From: Paenibacillus sp. BIC5C1
Lineage (GTDB): Bacteria > Bacillota > Bacilli > Paenibacillales > Paenibacillaceae
DNA length: 64,000 bases
NCBI RefSeq assembly: GCF_032399705.1
Contig: NZ_CP135922.1
Coordinates: forward strand, 3,720,001 to 3,784,000
Reading direction: 5' to 3'
Shown: in pieces, positions 8,636 to 19,205 of the stretch
Position numbering within the stretch: position 1 is the stretch's first letter
Layout of the letters: the number at the start of each line of letters is the position of its first letter
Program-made: the position numbers and the translations under genes
The notes under the pieces: model-generated
Databases searched by the model: none
The model's input: only the letters and a program-made list of their open reading frames with translations
Told to the model about the DNA's origin: nothing

Positions 8636-10102
8636 ATGTTAAAAATGAAAAGAAGAATGTATATCACAATCAGCTGTTTGTTGTTGTTGTTATCTACCAT
8701 GTGCAATACCTCCGTATCCGCCAATGAAGCCAGAGACAGGACAGAAGTCTTGCAGGAGATCGACGAATATATGACTCGGAGCATGAAGGCCAATCACATT
8801 AAGGCTGCTTCGCTGGCGATTGCCAATAACGATGAGGTCTTCTACGCAAAAGGCTACGGGACATTCGCGGATGGTCAAAGCGTTACGGAAGAAACCCCTT
8901 TTCCTATTGCTTCGTTAAGCAAGTCCTTTACCGCATTGGCCGTTCTGCAGCTGGCGGACAAAGGCATGATTGACCTGGATGCGACTTACGCCTCCTATTT
9001 TCCCGAGCTTTCTCCTAAGGATCCCCGTGTTCTTGACATCACGATCCGTCATTTATTGAATCAGACCAGTGGTCTCAATGACAAAGTAAATCCCGATATG
9101 ACGAGAAATCCGCAATTCCAATCGCTGAATGAGACCAACCGATTATTAAACAAGGTTCAACTTGCCCATAATCCAGGAACAGCATACAGCTATCATAATC
9201 CCAATTACGTATTGCTGGCGAACCTCGTGGAAAGCGTCAGCGGTGAATTCTTTTCCGATTACCTGAAACAACATATTTTTGAACCGTTAGGAATGAACCA
9301 TACCTTTAGCGTCACCTCGACGCAGCAAATCAATGATAATAAAACGATTCCGCTAGGACATTACTTGAGTTTGGGACGTTCCATAGGTCAATCGGAACCG
9401 CTTTGGTTCATTGAGGGCCCCGCAGGCATCGCTTCAACCGCGGAGGACATGTCCCTATGGATGCTTGCCCAATATCACGGCAGCTTGCTTTCCCCTGCAT
9501 TGATGAAACAATATCATACAGCCGGAGCCATCGGTCCGTACGGCATGGGCTGGCTTGCTGACCATGACGAGTCCGGCGGCCAAACGATTTCCCATAGTGG
9601 CATTTTCTGGACGTACAAGTCGGAAGAAATAGTTTATTTGGACGATCAAATGGGTATCGCGGTGATGTTTAATTCCGGATTAAACGCTTTTGTGAATTAC
9701 TCGGCTTTCATCGATGGAATCGCGGATATAATGAGGGGGGAGAAGCCCACAATCTCTTTTCTGAACGGCAGAAATATGGAAACAATCATGATTCTGCTGA
9801 TCCTGGCTACCTTTATATGGAGCGTGTACACCTATTTTCGCATCCGTCGGAGGAACAAACGCCTAACGATCAGCAAATTGATTCTAATAACTGTCGGAAG
9901 GCTGATCCCGGTTCTAATTCTCTTGTCTCTATCTCCTCTGGTGACGTTTATCGGCGGAGGACGCGTGCTGCCTTGGTTCGGCATCTGGACTACCCTGTCG
10001 TCTCCAATCATATGGCTTGTTGTATGGTCGATATTCAATTTCGTACATTTGGCTTGCTATTATTACATCTATGTTGAGAACAAAAAGAACGGCTATGCAT
10101 AG
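8636..10102 (+). CDS. Membrane-anchored serine beta-lactamase/PBP-like hydrolase
   Basis: 488 residues. After a signal sequence (about 1-33) comes a class C beta-lactamase/PBP4-star-type domain. It has S93-L-S-K96, a Y-H-N motif in YSYHNPNY near 185, and H320-S-G, so the three active-site elements are present. Three membrane segments follow at the C-terminus (about 385-405, 425-445 and 460-485). The domain therefore faces outward, tethered by its tail. Relatives cleave peptidoglycan stem peptides, D-amino-acid peptides or esters; true beta-lactam resistance is not implied. AAGGAG lies upstream of the ATG. It follows the two-component genes on the same strand. Confidence 0.82.
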   Translation: MLKMKRRMYITISCLLLLLSTMCNTSVSANEARDRTEVLQEIDEYMTRSMKANHIKAASLAIANNDEVFYAKGYGTFADGQSVTEETPFPIASLSKSFTALAVLQLADKGMIDLDATYASYFPELSPKDPRVLDITIRHLLNQTSGLNDKVNPDMTRNPQFQSLNETNRLLNKVQLAHNPGTAYSYHNPNYVLLANLVESVSGEFFSDYLKQHIFEPLGMNHTFSVTSTQQINDNKTIPLGHYLSLGRSIGQSEPLWFIEGPAGIASTAEDMSLWMLAQYHGSLLSPALMKQYHTAGAIGPYGMGWLADHDESGGQTISHSGIFWTYKSEEIVYLDDQMGIAVMFNSGLNAFVNYSAFIDGIADIMRGEKPTISFLNGRNMETIMILLILATFIWSVYTYFRIRRRNKRLTISKLILITVGRLIPVLILLSLSPLVTFIGGGRVLPWFGIWTTLSSPIIWLVVWSIFNFVHLACYYYIYVENKKNGYA

Positions 10103-10126
10103 ACATTTCAATTCCTCCAAATAAAC

Positions 10127-10166
10127 AAAAGTGCTACTCCTCAAAATAATGAGGAGTAGCACTTTT
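10127..10166. terminator. Bidirectional terminator
   Basis: Perfect 17-base arms (AAAAGTGCTACTCCTCA and its complement) with a six-base loop. A-rich and T-rich ends let it serve both the rightward hydrolase gene and the leftward lyase gene. Confidence 0.9.
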
Positions 10167-10231
10167 GATATACTTACCTTACTTCGGTTCTAATCACTTA
10201 AGGTTTAATGGATTGCCTCAAACATTTCGGT

Positions 10232-13200
10232 CTACTTTCGTACTGTCACATTTATTTTGGATGATCTGGTTTCCCCTGAAGAATTACGAAGTATAGCTTC
10301 ATATTCATAGATTCCAGGTACCCTTCCAGAGATTGCGGTAACCGCAGACTGTGCACCAGGTGAATGAGATTGCAGAGATTGTGTGTCAACCAACACACCA
10401 TTTTCGTAAAGTTCGTATTCGGTTGCGTTTGTTCCCCACCACAGATTCATGGTGACATTAAAGTTGCCGTCACCGTCCCAGTTGTCGTTCGACAGAACGG
10501 CTTGCCCCGGAGAAGCATCCGTGACGACGACTGTAAGTGGAACACTCATGGTTGTACCCAGTGCATTGATCAATTCTCCAGTATAGATATAGGTGCCGTT
10601 TTTCTTTCCAGTAATATCAACTTGAACAGATTGGGCGGATGGGGATTGATCGACCAGAGAAATTTCCTTGATCAATTCACCATTCTCATACAGCTTGAAC
10701 TGATTGCCGTTATTTCCCCACCACAGATTCATCGTGACTGTATAGTCACCGTCTTTGAGCCCTGTGTCGTAACCATTATTGTCAGATAACACCGGAGTGC
10801 CAGGAGCCCCGTTTGCTAGTGGGGTCGTCTGATGGAGCCATTCCTCCCACTTCATTAGCACACTTGCCTGCTCATCCGTAAATACGGTTTCTTTAGCTGC
10901 TTGAACGTTATTACCGTAGGATGCAAGCAGTTGACGCGCTTTTGCTCCTTCACGATCGTTTGCTGCCTGTTTGGCCTGCTGTAACTTGTTCGCAAGCTGA
11001 TTAGCAAGAACGCCGGCATTCGGATCTATCGATTCATCAGCAAAGGAGTTGGTCAGATTGATCAGGCTGTCGAAAGTAGCAATAACCCCAAAACGATATT
11101 CTACCGTCTGTTCCCAGCCTGCCAAATCGGGGACGGTTGCCGTAACCTGGTTCAGGCCGGGTTCGAGTGTATACGCCGGAGTGTCAAGGAGCACACCCTC
11201 CGGTTCTACCACACCGGATACCGTATCGGACGCTGTATAGCCAATTTCCACGTGCTGATCAATGGTGTATTCGGTTTGACCATGAATTTCAATGGTTGGA
11301 GGTATGAGATCAATGGAAATGGACAAAGTTTGTTCGCTCTCTTTGTTACCATCAACATCGATGCTCCAGTAGGTGATGGTGTGTGTACCTTCTTCAGTTA
11401 GGGTCAACTGTGTGCCACTCACCGTTTCGCCACCATTGATTTGATAATAAGTCCCTTCAATTTCGGAATCTTCATCGCTTGCTGTGAAGGTTACTTGTAC
11501 TGGAGAAGTATACCAGTCGTTCTGCGATTCTCCTTCCACAGTTGCAGTGGTATGCGGTGCCTCCTGCTCCGGTGATCCCCCTTCCAGCGTTACAAAATCA
11601 GATAACGGTATATTCAAATCTTTTACAAGGCCTGCCACGAGTTCAGACACCTTGATTGCACCGTTCATTTGCAAATGTGTATTGTCTTCCGTAGTGCCTA
11701 CCCACATGAATATCGATTTGGTTCCTTCTGTGCCAAGCTCCTGGAAATGCTCCCAACTGGCCTGGTTCAGATCGATGATGAGTGTTTCTGTTTCCTGCGC
11801 CGTTTCTTTCATCGCCTGCACGTATTCCGGGAAGCTTTTGTTCAGCACCTCTCCGGTAAAATCACGACGATTCACTGGCGTAACCAGAACCGGGATCGCA
11901 CCTCTTTGCTGAGCACCGTTAATGTATTCTTTCAAATATACCTTAAACTGCTCGGGCGTAAGATAACGCTCCGGTCGGGACGGCGTGGAATCGTTATGAG
12001 ACCACTGCATGAACAGATAATCACCTTCGTGAATGTCGAGCAAAATATCGTTAAGATATCCGCCGACCAGGAAGGTCTTGCTGCTCAAACCTCCAACTGC
12101 CCGGTTATCAATACTGACTTCATTTGGATCAAAATATCGACCCAACGTTTCGCCCCAGCCCGCTTGCGGACGATAGTTCTCCGCGTAATTGGCCACAGTG
12201 GAATCGCTGGCCAAATAAATAACAGGTTTATCGCTTGCACTGTGATCTGGCAGACGTTCCAGCTTCAGCGCATTGATCTTCGGTGCATTTCCGGTGAAGT
12301 TGAAGTTGAAGATTCCATCAATCAGGGCAATGTCGTACGTAATTTCTTTGAATTCGCCCTTGGCAATGGTTGTGAGCGGCAGCTTTGTCATCTGCTCTAC
12401 AACAACATTTGCGCTGGTTGATTCCTCCGCATCCCCGATGATCATCGTTACCCGGTAATTGGCTGGCTCCATCTCCACCAGGAAGGAGGTGCCGTTTACC
12501 CGTGTGAAATCCTCTTTAAGCGCATCCCCGGTCTCCCGGTTTTCATCTTTGGTCAGCGCAGTATCGGCAAAGCCGTACCCATTGCCTTCGATGTACGCTC
12601 TTTTGGCATCTACCTTGATGTATCCTTCGGCAGCGCCGCCGGAACCAAAGTCAAATTTGTATTCGTTTATTTCTTCGCTTGGTTCACTTGTCAATGAATC
12701 CTTTGCAACAGTTAACATGTTAAACGCATGGTCAACTTGAGCTTGGGTGGCTTCCGTATTGAATATCGCTTCCGCAGCTACCAAAGCCCGATTCACCACA
12801 GCTTTCGATGCTTCTGTATAATTCGACAGATCAAGTGCTTTGATCTCATCGTACAGAGCGATTAAGGCCGTCTGATCACCGCCCTCTGAAGGAAGCTTCG
12901 TGCCTTCAATCCGCACGTTGTCAATCTGGGTAGTCCAGTTCAACGTGCCTCCACCACCTTTTCTCGTGCCCAGGAATCGAATCGCTCTGACGTTGTCAGC
13001 ATATACGCCAGAACTCAGCGGGATATCATTAATCGTTTGTGTAACTGTCGGATTCGCCAGATTTGTTAATGTCAGATCTAGCGTTTTCTTCGCAAAATTA
13101 ACGGTAGCATCCACAGTGACCCACTGATTCTTGGAAATCTCAGTAGCCGTTCCCCCTTCGGGTATAGCTGTATCTCCTGTGCCGTAGTCCGGATTATATG

Positions 13201-16200
13201 CACCGACATAATAATGAATTTTGGTGCTTCCGGTTTTGGTAAACAGCGTGAACAGGGCATTTTCGTTGGAATCCTGGACCGTGAGATGACCTTCTGACGG
13301 ATAGGCACTCACATTACCGGATTGCCAGTCAAAGTTCACATTCACCTTGTCACCGTTTACGGCATCGAATAGACGGAATACCTTGGCCCGATTGCCCGAT
13401 CCGGACCCTGTGACGGACAGTACCTTATTTCCGGACTGTTCAACCACTGTTCCTGCCATGGTCCCTGCAATACCCGTGGCATTGACCATTGCATACTGGT
13501 AGTTGGCAGCGTCGCCTTCAAAATCCTCCTCATATAGCTGGATTTCCGGCTCTGGTTCGGGTTCAGGAATATCCGGGTCGATGACCAGGGATGAAATGCT
13601 CAGCTTCATGTCTTTGACCGCACCAGCAACGAGTCCGGCAATTTTGTGCGCACCATAACTGCTGAAATGGGTATTATCGTTGATCCCATTCGGGTATTTT
13701 GGATATTCACCCGGATTAGCATATAGGAAAACTTTTTCCGTAGCGGTATTACCAATTTTGTCGTAGTACGCAATACTTAACTTGCTCAGATCAATCAGCG
13801 GCACGTCAAGCTCCTCTGCCACTTCTTTGGCAGCCTGCACGTATGCCGGGAAGCTGACGTTGAACTCCTGAGTCACCGTATTGAAGTCTCTGCGTCCAAC
13901 AGGAGTGAGCAATACTGGTGTAGCACCGCGTTGTTTGGCACCGTTTACATAACGAGCTAAGTAGATTTTATAGTCTTCTGGTGATGCATACCGGTCCGGT
14001 ATCCCTGCACTGGCGTCGTTATGACCAAAGGAAATGAAGAAGAAGTCCCCTGGCTTAATTCGCTGCAGGATCGTATCGAGACGACCGTCTACCATAAAGG
14101 ATTTGCTGCTTCGGCCGCCGATCGCCTCGTTCACGACGACTGCCCCATTGGAGAAATAACGTCCGAACTGCTGACCCCATCCTTCTTGAGGAGCCTGCAT
14201 TTCACTGTAAGATTGCATGGTTGAATCACCAGCCATATAGATCGTTGTTGCCGCACCGGCCGTTTTCTCCGGATATTTCTCGATGAGGATGTCCTGAATG
14301 TCTATGGCTGTACCGGTGAATAAGAAATCGAGCTGTCCATCCACCAATGCAACATCATAGGAATACTCCAACGGTGCTCCAGCTGTCACATTCGTTACGG
14401 CAAGCTTCTGGACAAATTCGGATTTGACTCCAACGTTCGAGTCATGCGCATCATTGCCCAACCGTAGTGTCACCTTATAATTGGCATTTGGCAGGTCAAC
14501 AGCAAAGATCGTACCGGTCGCAACCGAAACCTCGTTTACTCCTACGGTAACACCGCTTGTATCCTTGAAGCCGTATCCCGTCTCTTGTCTGTATAACGTG
14601 TCCTGTATAGACGTATTTCCTGAAGCTGTCTCTGTACCAAAATCAAAGCGGTAAACCGGCTCCGGCATCTCTGCTTCGCGGGTCAATGCCAGATCGGCTT
14701 TAGGAAATGCTGTAGCTTCCGCTCCAAGATAAAAGCCGGTATGAGGCGGCTGATTGTAGGCTACATTTTGCCAGGCTACACCAAGTCGATATACAGGGTC
14801 CTGCATCAGCGTAGGGATGCGATAATCTGAAGGAATGGTCGTCGTGTAGAGACGATACTCCGAGCTATCTTCGCTCCGCAGCAGAATTTCCTCTCGCCAA
14901 TCTCCCAGAATGTCCGCCTGAAGAGCCGGATTCCCTTTGGTATGATTGTTCGTTAACGTACCGGTCGCCCGGAAGATTTCATTCAGCTTTTTGTTTTCGT
15001 AATCCCATTTATATATGAGGGGGATACCTTTGGCTGTACTGTTATCCCATTCATGGTCAAACAGCTCCCGCTGAAGATCTCCGTCCCACCAAATGGCGAA
15101 ATTGGCGGTTTTGGGCCCTTCATCCACCGTGTAGATAGCCTCTCCGGCAGCCGAATAGGTATTGGTCACGGGAACGCTCTGCCCATTGGTAATGGTTGTG
15201 GCCCATGATTCGTATCCCGGATAGTTCGGATCAATATCCGCCGACATCCCGCGACCGGTGTCAAAACCTGTTTTCTCCCCCCATAGAATTTCACCTGTTG
15301 CCGCATCGCGCATCTCCAGTCCGTATGCAGCATCCGAATGCTCATGCACGCTTACGACCTGATAGCCCTCACGGTTTGGATCTAGCTGGCCGGCGTGCAT
15401 AGCGTCGCCGTGGCCGAGTCCGGTGCTGTACATCAAGCTGCCGTCATCGTCTATGGCTAGAGCGCCAAACATGATTTCGTCCTTGCCGTCATTGTCGACA
15501 TCCAGCACACTTAGATTATGATTACCCTGTGATTGATATTGTGATCCTGCTTCGTTTGTGTCGAACGTCCAGCGTTTGACGAGTTCCCCACCAACATAAT
15601 CATAAGCAACAAGCACAGTGCGGGTATAATACCCCCGGCTCATCACGACACTTGGTTTCGTGCCATCCAGATAAGCGATTGCGCCAAGGAACCGGTCTAC
15701 ACGGTTGCCATAGCCGTCGCCCCAATCGCTGACATTGCCTCTTGGCGGATCATAATTCACGGTGGATACGGCCGCGCCAGTCTCACCGTCAAACAACGTC
15801 AGATATTCCGGCCCTGACAGTATGTATCCGCTCTCGTTTCGGTAATCTTTCGTACCGTCGCCAATGACCGTGCCTTGGCCGTCTTTCGTGCCGTCCGCCG
15901 TCTTGACAACAACTTCGGCCTTTCCATTGCCATCCAGATCATACACCATTAATTGCGTGTAGTGCGCTCCTGCACGAATGTTAACGCCCAGGTCAATCCT
16001 CCACAACTTCGTCCCGTCCAGTTTGATGGCATCGATATACACATTGCCGGTGTATCCTGCCTGCGAATTGTCCTTGGAATTGCTCGGACTCCATAGGAAG
16101 ACGATTTCATATTCGCCGTCGCCGTCCAAGTCCGCAACGGAAGCGTCACCTGCATAATACGAATAAGTTCCACCGTCTTTGGTCCGGCCGTCGGCCGGCT

Positions 16201-16615
16201 TATCGAGCGGAATAGGCAAGTAATCATTATGCCATACCGATACAACCTCTGGCAGCATTTGCTCCTTGCCCGCAACGATGGTGGAGATCTGATATTGGGA
16301 GCTGTCAAAGCCAGTTGTGTCCACATAGTTCGTCACATCACTTATGGGCGATGCGTTTACTTTAGTTCCGTTTTTATATATATTGAAAGCGATCTCATCA
16401 GGATCATTGTTTAAATACCTCCAGCTTAAAAAAACGCCGTTGTCTACAAGAACCGCAACCAGACCCCGGTTAAGATATTCTGCCTGGCGACCAGGCAGAC
16501 TTGCTGATGACTCTGCACGCACCGGCGCCGGGGGGATAGCCAGTGAAATAACCATAAGGAGTGCTAATAAAGATACAAACATTGATTTCTGGATGGAAAC
16601 AGTTCTTCGGTTCAT
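10232..16615 (-). CDS. Secreted multidomain rhamnogalacturonan lyase with two acetylesterase domains
   Basis: 2127 residues, far longer than single-domain relatives. Order: signal peptide (1-34); PL11-type rhamnogalacturonan endolyase (about 35-640; many D-x-D-x-D-G calcium-type loops such as [18 protein letters not shown]); a malectin-like beta domain (about 655-780); SGNH esterase 1 (AGDST near 792, GRSSKSF, FGHND, DNTHFS near 983); a PEPEPEPE linker (about 1023); a LamG-like domain (1030-1237); a helical linker; a second malectin-like domain (from 1322); SGNH esterase 2 (ASDST near 1470, WSHND, DNTHLQ near 1643); Ig-like repeats (about 1690-1840); and two ~90-residue C-terminal repeats each containing VTMNLWWG (near 1960 and 2055). 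By family knowledge it cleaves rhamnogalacturonan I and removes acetyl groups. It is divergent from an AraC activator, with a cre site upstream. Confidence 0.85.
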   Translation of the reverse strand: MNRRTVSIQKSMFVSLLALLMVISLAIPPAPVRAESSASLPGRQAEYLNRGLVAVLVDNGVFLSWRYLNNDPDEIAFNIYKNGTKVNASPISDVTNYVDTTGFDSSQYQISTIVAGKEQMLPEVVSVWHNDYLPIPLDKPADGRTKDGGTYSYYAGDASVADLDGDGEYEIVFLWSPSNSKDNSQAGYTGNVYIDAIKLDGTKLWRIDLGVNIRAGAHYTQLMVYDLDGNGKAEVVVKTADGTKDGQGTVIGDGTKDYRNESGYILSGPEYLTLFDGETGAAVSTVNYDPPRGNVSDWGDGYGNRVDRFLGAIAYLDGTKPSVVMSRGYYTRTVLVAYDYVGGELVKRWTFDTNEAGSQYQSQGNHNLSVLDVDNDGKDEIMFGALAIDDDGSLMYSTGLGHGDAMHAGQLDPNREGYQVVSVHEHSDAAYGLEMRDAATGEILWGEKTGFDTGRGMSADIDPNYPGYESWATTITNGQSVPVTNTYSAAGEAIYTVDEGPKTANFAIWWDGDLQRELFDHEWDNSTAKGIPLIYKWDYENKKLNEIFRATGTLTNNHTKGNPALQADILGDWREEILLRSEDSSEYRLYTTTIPSDYRIPTLMQDPVYRLGVAWQNVAYNQPPHTGFYLGAEATAFPKADLALTREAEMPEPVYRFDFGTETASGNTSIQDTLYRQETGYGFKDTSGVTVGVNEVSVATGTIFAVDLPNANYKVTLRLGNDAHDSNVGVKSEFVQKLAVTNVTAGAPLEYSYDVALVDGQLDFLFTGTAIDIQDILIEKYPEKTAGAATTIYMAGDSTMQSYSEMQAPQEGWGQQFGRYFSNGAVVVNEAIGGRSSKSFMVDGRLDTILQRIKPGDFFFISFGHNDASAGIPDRYASPEDYKIYLARYVNGAKQRGATPVLLTPVGRRDFNTVTQEFNVSFPAYVQAAKEVAEELDVPLIDLSKLSIAYYDKIGNTATEKVFLYANPGEYPKYPNGINDNTHFSSYGAHKIAGLVAGAVKDMKLSISSLVIDPDIPEPEPEPEIQLYEEDFEGDAANYQYAMVNATGIAGTMAGTVVEQSGNKVLSVTGSGSGNRAKVFRLFDAVNGDKVNVNFDWQSGNVSAYPSEGHLTVQDSNENALFTLFTKTGSTKIHYYVGAYNPDYGTGDTAIPEGGTATEISKNQWVTVDATVNFAKKTLDLTLTNLANPTVTQTINDIPLSSGVYADNVRAIRFLGTRKGGGGTLNWTTQIDNVRIEGTKLPSEGGDQTALIALYDEIKALDLSNYTEASKAVVNRALVAAEAIFNTEATQAQVDHAFNMLTVAKDSLTSEPSEEINEYKFDFGSGGAAEGYIKVDAKRAYIEGNGYGFADTALTKDENRETGDALKEDFTRVNGTSFLVEMEPANYRVTMIIGDAEESTSANVVVEQMTKLPLTTIAKGEFKEITYDIALIDGIFNFNFTGNAPKINALKLERLPDHSASDKPVIYLASDSTVANYAENYRPQAGWGETLGRYFDPNEVSIDNRAVGGLSSKTFLVGGYLNDILLDIHEGDYLFMQWSHNDSTPSRPERYLTPEQFKVYLKEYINGAQQRGAIPVLVTPVNRRDFTGEVLNKSFPEYVQAMKETAQETETLIIDLNQASWEHFQELGTEGTKSIFMWVGTTEDNTHLQMNGAIKVSELVAGLVKDLNIPLSDFVTLEGGSPEQEAPHTTATVEGESQNDWYTSPVQVTFTASDEDSEIEGTYYQINGGETVSGTQLTLTEEGTHTITYWSIDVDGNKESEQTLSISIDLIPPTIEIHGQTEYTIDQHVEIGYTASDTVSGVVEPEGVLLDTPAYTLEPGLNQVTATVPDLAGWEQTVEYRFGVIATFDSLINLTNSFADESIDPNAGVLANQLANKLQQAKQAANDREGAKARQLLASYGNNVQAAKETVFTDEQASVLMKWEEWLHQTTPLANGAPGTPVLSDNNGYDTGLKDGDYTVTMNLWWGNNGNQFKLYENGELIKEISLVDQSPSAQSVQVDITGKKNGTYIYTGELINALGTTMSVPLTVVVTDASPGQAVLSNDNWDGDGNFNVTMNLWWGTNATEYELYENGVLVDTQSLQSHSPGAQSAVTAISGRVPGIYEYEAILRNSSGETRSSKINVTVRK

Positions 16616-16760
16616 CGGATTAACTCCTCCTTATCTAAAAATTCATTTTAGAATCTGGGGAAAGATATCTTTTTGTCATTAAGGCAGCCCCATGAAATCT
16701 CAAGTTCGATCTGCCCTTCTGGTTGTCAAATGGTCACAAACTACAGTCACCCCCTTCTTA

Positions 16761-16774
16761 TGTTACCGCTTACA
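16761..16774 (-). promoter_or_regulatory. cre-like CcpA site
   Basis: On the lyase strand the sequence is TGTAAGCGGTAACA, matching the cre consensus TGWAANCGNTNWCA well. It lies about 150 bases upstream of the lyase start and about 90 bases upstream of the AraC start, so carbon catabolite repression of one or both genes is expected. Confidence 0.65.
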
Positions 16775-16865
16775 TTTATCTTACAGGTCTAAAAAAAGAC
16801 AGACAATCTAAAAAATGTGACGTATTATATAATATAATTGACTTTTTTAGGCAGGAGATGAAAGT

Positions 16866-17738
16866 ATGGTTCATACGGTCTCTTATGCTTTTCGTAATGA
16901 CGATACATCAATCATGACACTGGACTCTATTGGATGGCAGACCGTCTCAAGCGAGGAATATCGCTGTCCAAGTGATAACAGACCTGACCCGGGGCACGTT
17001 GTTTTTCAATATACGCTAAATGGTCAGGGCTATCTGGATATTGAAAATCAAACGATTCCTTTACCAAAGGGACATGCCTTACTTGTTAAAATCTCCGGAG
17101 AACATTGCTATTACTATAAGCAAGAGAACAACGAACCATGGGAATTCATATGGATAAACATTCGCGGGGATGAAGCCAACCGAATTTGGGATATGATCCA
17201 TGATAATGAGGGACATGTCATTCGACGAAACGCGGACTCTCCCTTGATTCAAGAGTTATGGCAAATTATCCATTTGATTCATCAAGAGAAAATTACGGAC
17301 AAGTATCGCTTGTCCATGCAAATCTATCGATGGTTGCTTATCCTAGTGCAGACGAGTCGGGATGCGGAGAAGGATATCGGTGCCCTTTCAATAACAACGA
17401 TCGAGAAATGTAAAAAATTCATCCGAGAGAATTATGCATCTCCATTGACGCTCGATCTGCTGGCCAGCCATTGCGATATCAATAAACACTACTTGTGCAG
17501 GTTATTTCAGAAATCTGAGAAAACATCACCGCTAGCCTATCTCAAAGACAGACGGATTGAGGTTGCAATTAGACTACTCCGCACGACGGAACTTCCGATT
17601 TCCCAAATTGGCCAACAATGCGGCTTTGAGAGTCCCAGCTATTTCGGCAAAGTTTTTCGGCAATATATGTCCATATCGCCCAAAGAATATCGTATGAATA
17701 AGTTAGAGTTTCCTTATGAGGCCATTTATTATGAATAG
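16866..17738 (+). CDS. AraC-family regulator divergent from the pectin lyase
   Basis: 290 residues. The N-terminal half is a cupin-like sugar-sensing domain (GQGYLDIENQTIPLPKGHAL around residues 55-75). The C-terminal half has two helix-turn-helix motifs, around 190-235 (ASHCDINKHYLCRLFQK) and 240-275 (IGQQCGFESPSYFGKVFRQY), ending in SPKEYR. AGGAG lies eight bases before the ATG. The divergent arrangement with the rhamnogalacturonan lyase makes it the probable activator of that gene by pectin breakdown products. Confidence 0.85.
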   Translation: MVHTVSYAFRNDDTSIMTLDSIGWQTVSSEEYRCPSDNRPDPGHVVFQYTLNGQGYLDIENQTIPLPKGHALLVKISGEHCYYYKQENNEPWEFIWINIRGDEANRIWDMIHDNEGHVIRRNADSPLIQELWQIIHLIHQEKITDKYRLSMQIYRWLLILVQTSRDAEKDIGALSITTIEKCKKFIRENYASPLTLDLLASHCDINKHYLCRLFQKSEKTSPLAYLKDRRIEVAIRLLRTTELPISQIGQQCGFESPSYFGKVFRQYMSISPKEYRMNKLEFPYEAIYYE

Positions 17739-17851
17739 CCAGACTCGATTTGTTAGGCAAGAAAGGAATTTAGATGTAAATCTAGTATAAATTCGGAACA
17801 TATTCTTATCATTGGATTTAGATATACGGTTTTCTGTTGTACCGATAAAAT

Positions 17852-17896
17852 AAAAAAAGCCGCCAAATAGCGACTTTCAATGGAACAATGTTCTTC
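17852..17896 (-). terminator. Repeated terminator module, copy A
   Basis: Read leftward: AAGAACATTGTTCCATT, then GTCGCTATTTGGCGGC and a run of seven T. The same unit, with small changes, lies after two other leftward genes (20083-20130 and 26531-26577). Here it is about 250 bases beyond the Nudix gene stop. The GAACATTGTTC part is itself palindromic. Confidence 0.6.
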
Positions 17897-17985
17897 GGTT
17901 TTCTGAGATGTAAGAGAATTCATGGATTAAATTACTTCTTTGTTACGTTCGTTTTGATACGGGCAATTCTAATGAGATACCAATT

Positions 17986-18050
17986 GGCTCTCCGCTCTGC
18001 CTGTAAAGGTAAGTTTAAGGCCATCCCTTTTTGGGATGGTCCTTTCGTTT
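17986..18050 (+). repeat. Dispersed repeat with terminator hairpin, copy 2
   Basis: Matches 3927-3990 over about 60 bases: GGCTCTCCGCTCTG..., AAGTTTAAGGCC, then a stem GGCCATCCC/GGGATGGTCC (18019-18027, 18033-18042) followed by T-rich sequence. The stem differs in loop but keeps pairing, with paired changes in the arms, as expected for a structured element. Confidence 0.5.
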
Positions 18051-18141
18051 TGCGCAACTATCGTAACCCTAGGACAATTGTTATTTTTTCTTTACTGAGA
18101 TCCAGATCTCATGGCCCGTTTCCTATTAGCTTAATCATATT

Positions 18142-18612
18142 TCACACGAACTCAATTAACTTCCTATCTATTTCTGCGACATCACCAATCTCTGATATAC
18201 CATCCCAAAGGATAATTGACGAAGCTTCATCGTTTTCAACAAAATCATCAAGTTGGTACAGTTCACCCACGAACAGAGCTCCATACTCTGTCCGTTCAGG
18301 TCCATGAAAACTTGGCTGCAGTCTAAACTTCATTAAACCTTTGAATTCAGCCGTATCAATATTTTGATTGGTTTCCTCAAATAATTCTCTAATTACACAT
18401 TGTTGAGCATCTTCTCCAGCTTCAATAATACCTCCTGGCAGTTCCCATTTCTTTCTCCACTTATTATGCATGAAGAGATACTTTCCTTGGTACTTCGCCA
18501 CGATTAGAGCATGTGTTAGTGGAGCATCCAGTGTAATTGTTGTGACCTTATCATACTCGATATTAATAAATTCCAAAAAAATATTACCTCTTGAATCTGT
18601 CATGATTGCCAT
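18142..18612 (-). CDS. Nudix hydrolase behind an attenuator
   Basis: 156 residues with a complete Nudix box: G-IIEAG-E, seven residues, REL-FEE-T-N around residues 70-92. The family hydrolyses nucleoside diphosphates linked to another group (for example damaged dNTPs, NDP-sugars, capped RNA); the substrate cannot be read from sequence. GGAGGAG lies five bases before the ATG at 18612. The upstream leader contains a 15-codon ORF and a chain of competing hairpins ending in a terminator, so expression appears to be controlled by leader translation. Confidence 0.85.
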   Translation of the reverse strand: MAIMTDSRGNIFLEFINIEYDKVTTITLDAPLTHALIVAKYQGKYLFMHNKWRKKWELPGGIIEAGEDAQQCVIRELFEETNQNIDTAEFKGLMKFRLQPSFHGPERTEYGALFVGELYQLDDFVENDEASSIILWDGISEIGDVAEIDRKLIEFV

Positions 18613-18639
18613 TTTTACTCCTCCATTTCTTTTGTAACA

Positions 18640-18747
18640 ACAAAATAAAAAACGCGCAGACCTAAGTCCTGCGCGTTGCATATCGCAGGATGGTAAGCGC
18701 GAACAGCGTTAACCCATCCCCAATTTTTAAAGGAATGGATTAACGCT
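18640..18747 (-). promoter_or_regulatory. Leader-peptide attenuator with competing hairpins and terminator
   Basis: In transcript order, segment 1 (18747-18732) pairs with segment 2 (18720-18705) over 16 positions with two G-U pairs. Segment 2 can instead pair with segment 3 (GGATGG 18719-18714 with CCATCC 18693-18688). Segment 3 can pair with segment 4 (CCTGCG 18689-18684 with CGCAGG 18673-18668). Segment 4 forms the left arm of an intrinsic terminator (AACGCGCAG/CTGCGCGTT, 18677-18651) followed by a U-rich tract. The leader ORF stop codon lies inside segment 1. The logic predicts read-through when the ribosome stalls early in the leader and termination when it reaches the stop. Confidence 0.7.
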
Positions 18748-18787
18748 TTCCATGATGGTGAGATTGTTTTAATTCTAAAATTAACAT
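18740..18787 (-). CDS. 15-residue leader peptide
   Basis: MLILELKQSHHHGKR, with AGGAG eight bases before the ATG (RBS at 18800-18796). It starts about 25 bases after the predicted transcription start. Three adjacent histidine codons lie just before the segment that forms the first hairpin. Its position and overlap with the hairpin mark it as a regulatory leader rather than a functional protein. Histidine limitation or ribosome-targeting drugs are possible stalling cues; neither is shown. Confidence 0.65.
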   Translation of the reverse strand: MLILELKQSHHHGKR

Positions 18788-18818
18788 CGTCTATTCTCCT
18801 AATCATCAATGTATGGAA

Positions 18819-18848
18819 ATAATACCCACTATAATGCACTAGAGTCAA
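18819..18848 (-). promoter_or_regulatory. Sigma-A-type promoter of the Nudix leader
   Basis: TTGACT (18848-18843) and TATTAT (18824-18819) with an 18-base spacer on the leftward strand. The predicted start near 18812 places the leader ATG about 25 bases into the transcript. Confidence 0.65.
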
Positions 18849-18926
18849 GTATATCATTTTTCCTCATTCCCAATAACGTACCTGCCTGATAACTTATTGA
18901 GAATTTTCCCGTTATTGTAAGAGACA

Positions 18927-19205
18927 TTAACTTTTAATATCTTTATTAGGCTTTATGTTTTGTCTGTATCGAATTATGGCTAGAGGTAGATTAACTATTC
19001 CACAGATAAAAGAAGAGACAATAGATATCCATTGAGGTATTGTAGGATAATTCGGTTTCCCGTCTCCGACAGGTCCTATTTTGGGTTGGTGGCTATCCCA
19101 CAAACCATATAAGAGACCAACGGCAGGTGTCAATATACAAATTACACTTGCAACGATATGTAACACATACTTGTTCAATCTAACCCCTCCATTGAATGTA
19201 TTCAT
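18927..19205 (-). CDS. Small two-TM membrane protein
   Basis: Up to 92 residues with two hydrophobic helices (YVLHIVASVICILTPAVGLL and WISIVSSFICGIVNLPLAII), a hydrophilic loop containing GDGKPNYP, and a lysine-rich tail. No family recognised. The best ribosome binding site (GGAGGGG) precedes an internal TTG at 19178 by five bases, so the true protein may be 83 residues; the ATG at 19205 has only AGGA upstream. Confidence 0.6.
   Translation of the reverse strand: MNTFNGGVRLNKYVLHIVASVICILTPAVGLLYGLWDSHQPKIGPVGDGKPNYPTIPQWISIVSSFICGIVNLPLAIIRYRQNIKPNKDIKS

Larger units (their letters stand above)
17739..18141. other. Intergenic region of dispersed repeats
   Basis: No gene seen between the AraC and Nudix genes, which converge here. 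It contains a repeated terminator module (17852-17896) and the second copy of the repeat found after the TetR gene (17986-18050). The rest shows no coding character. Confidence 0.5.

Noticed and set aside
11484..12421. Rightward open frames of 142 and 250 codons inside the lyase gene
   Set aside because: They are antisense to well-conserved esterase domains, have no RBS and show low-complexity codon shadows.
18615..18857. Leftward 80-codon open frame over the Nudix leader
   Set aside because: It spans the promoter, leader peptide and terminator hairpins and has no RBS; the attenuator explains the region better.
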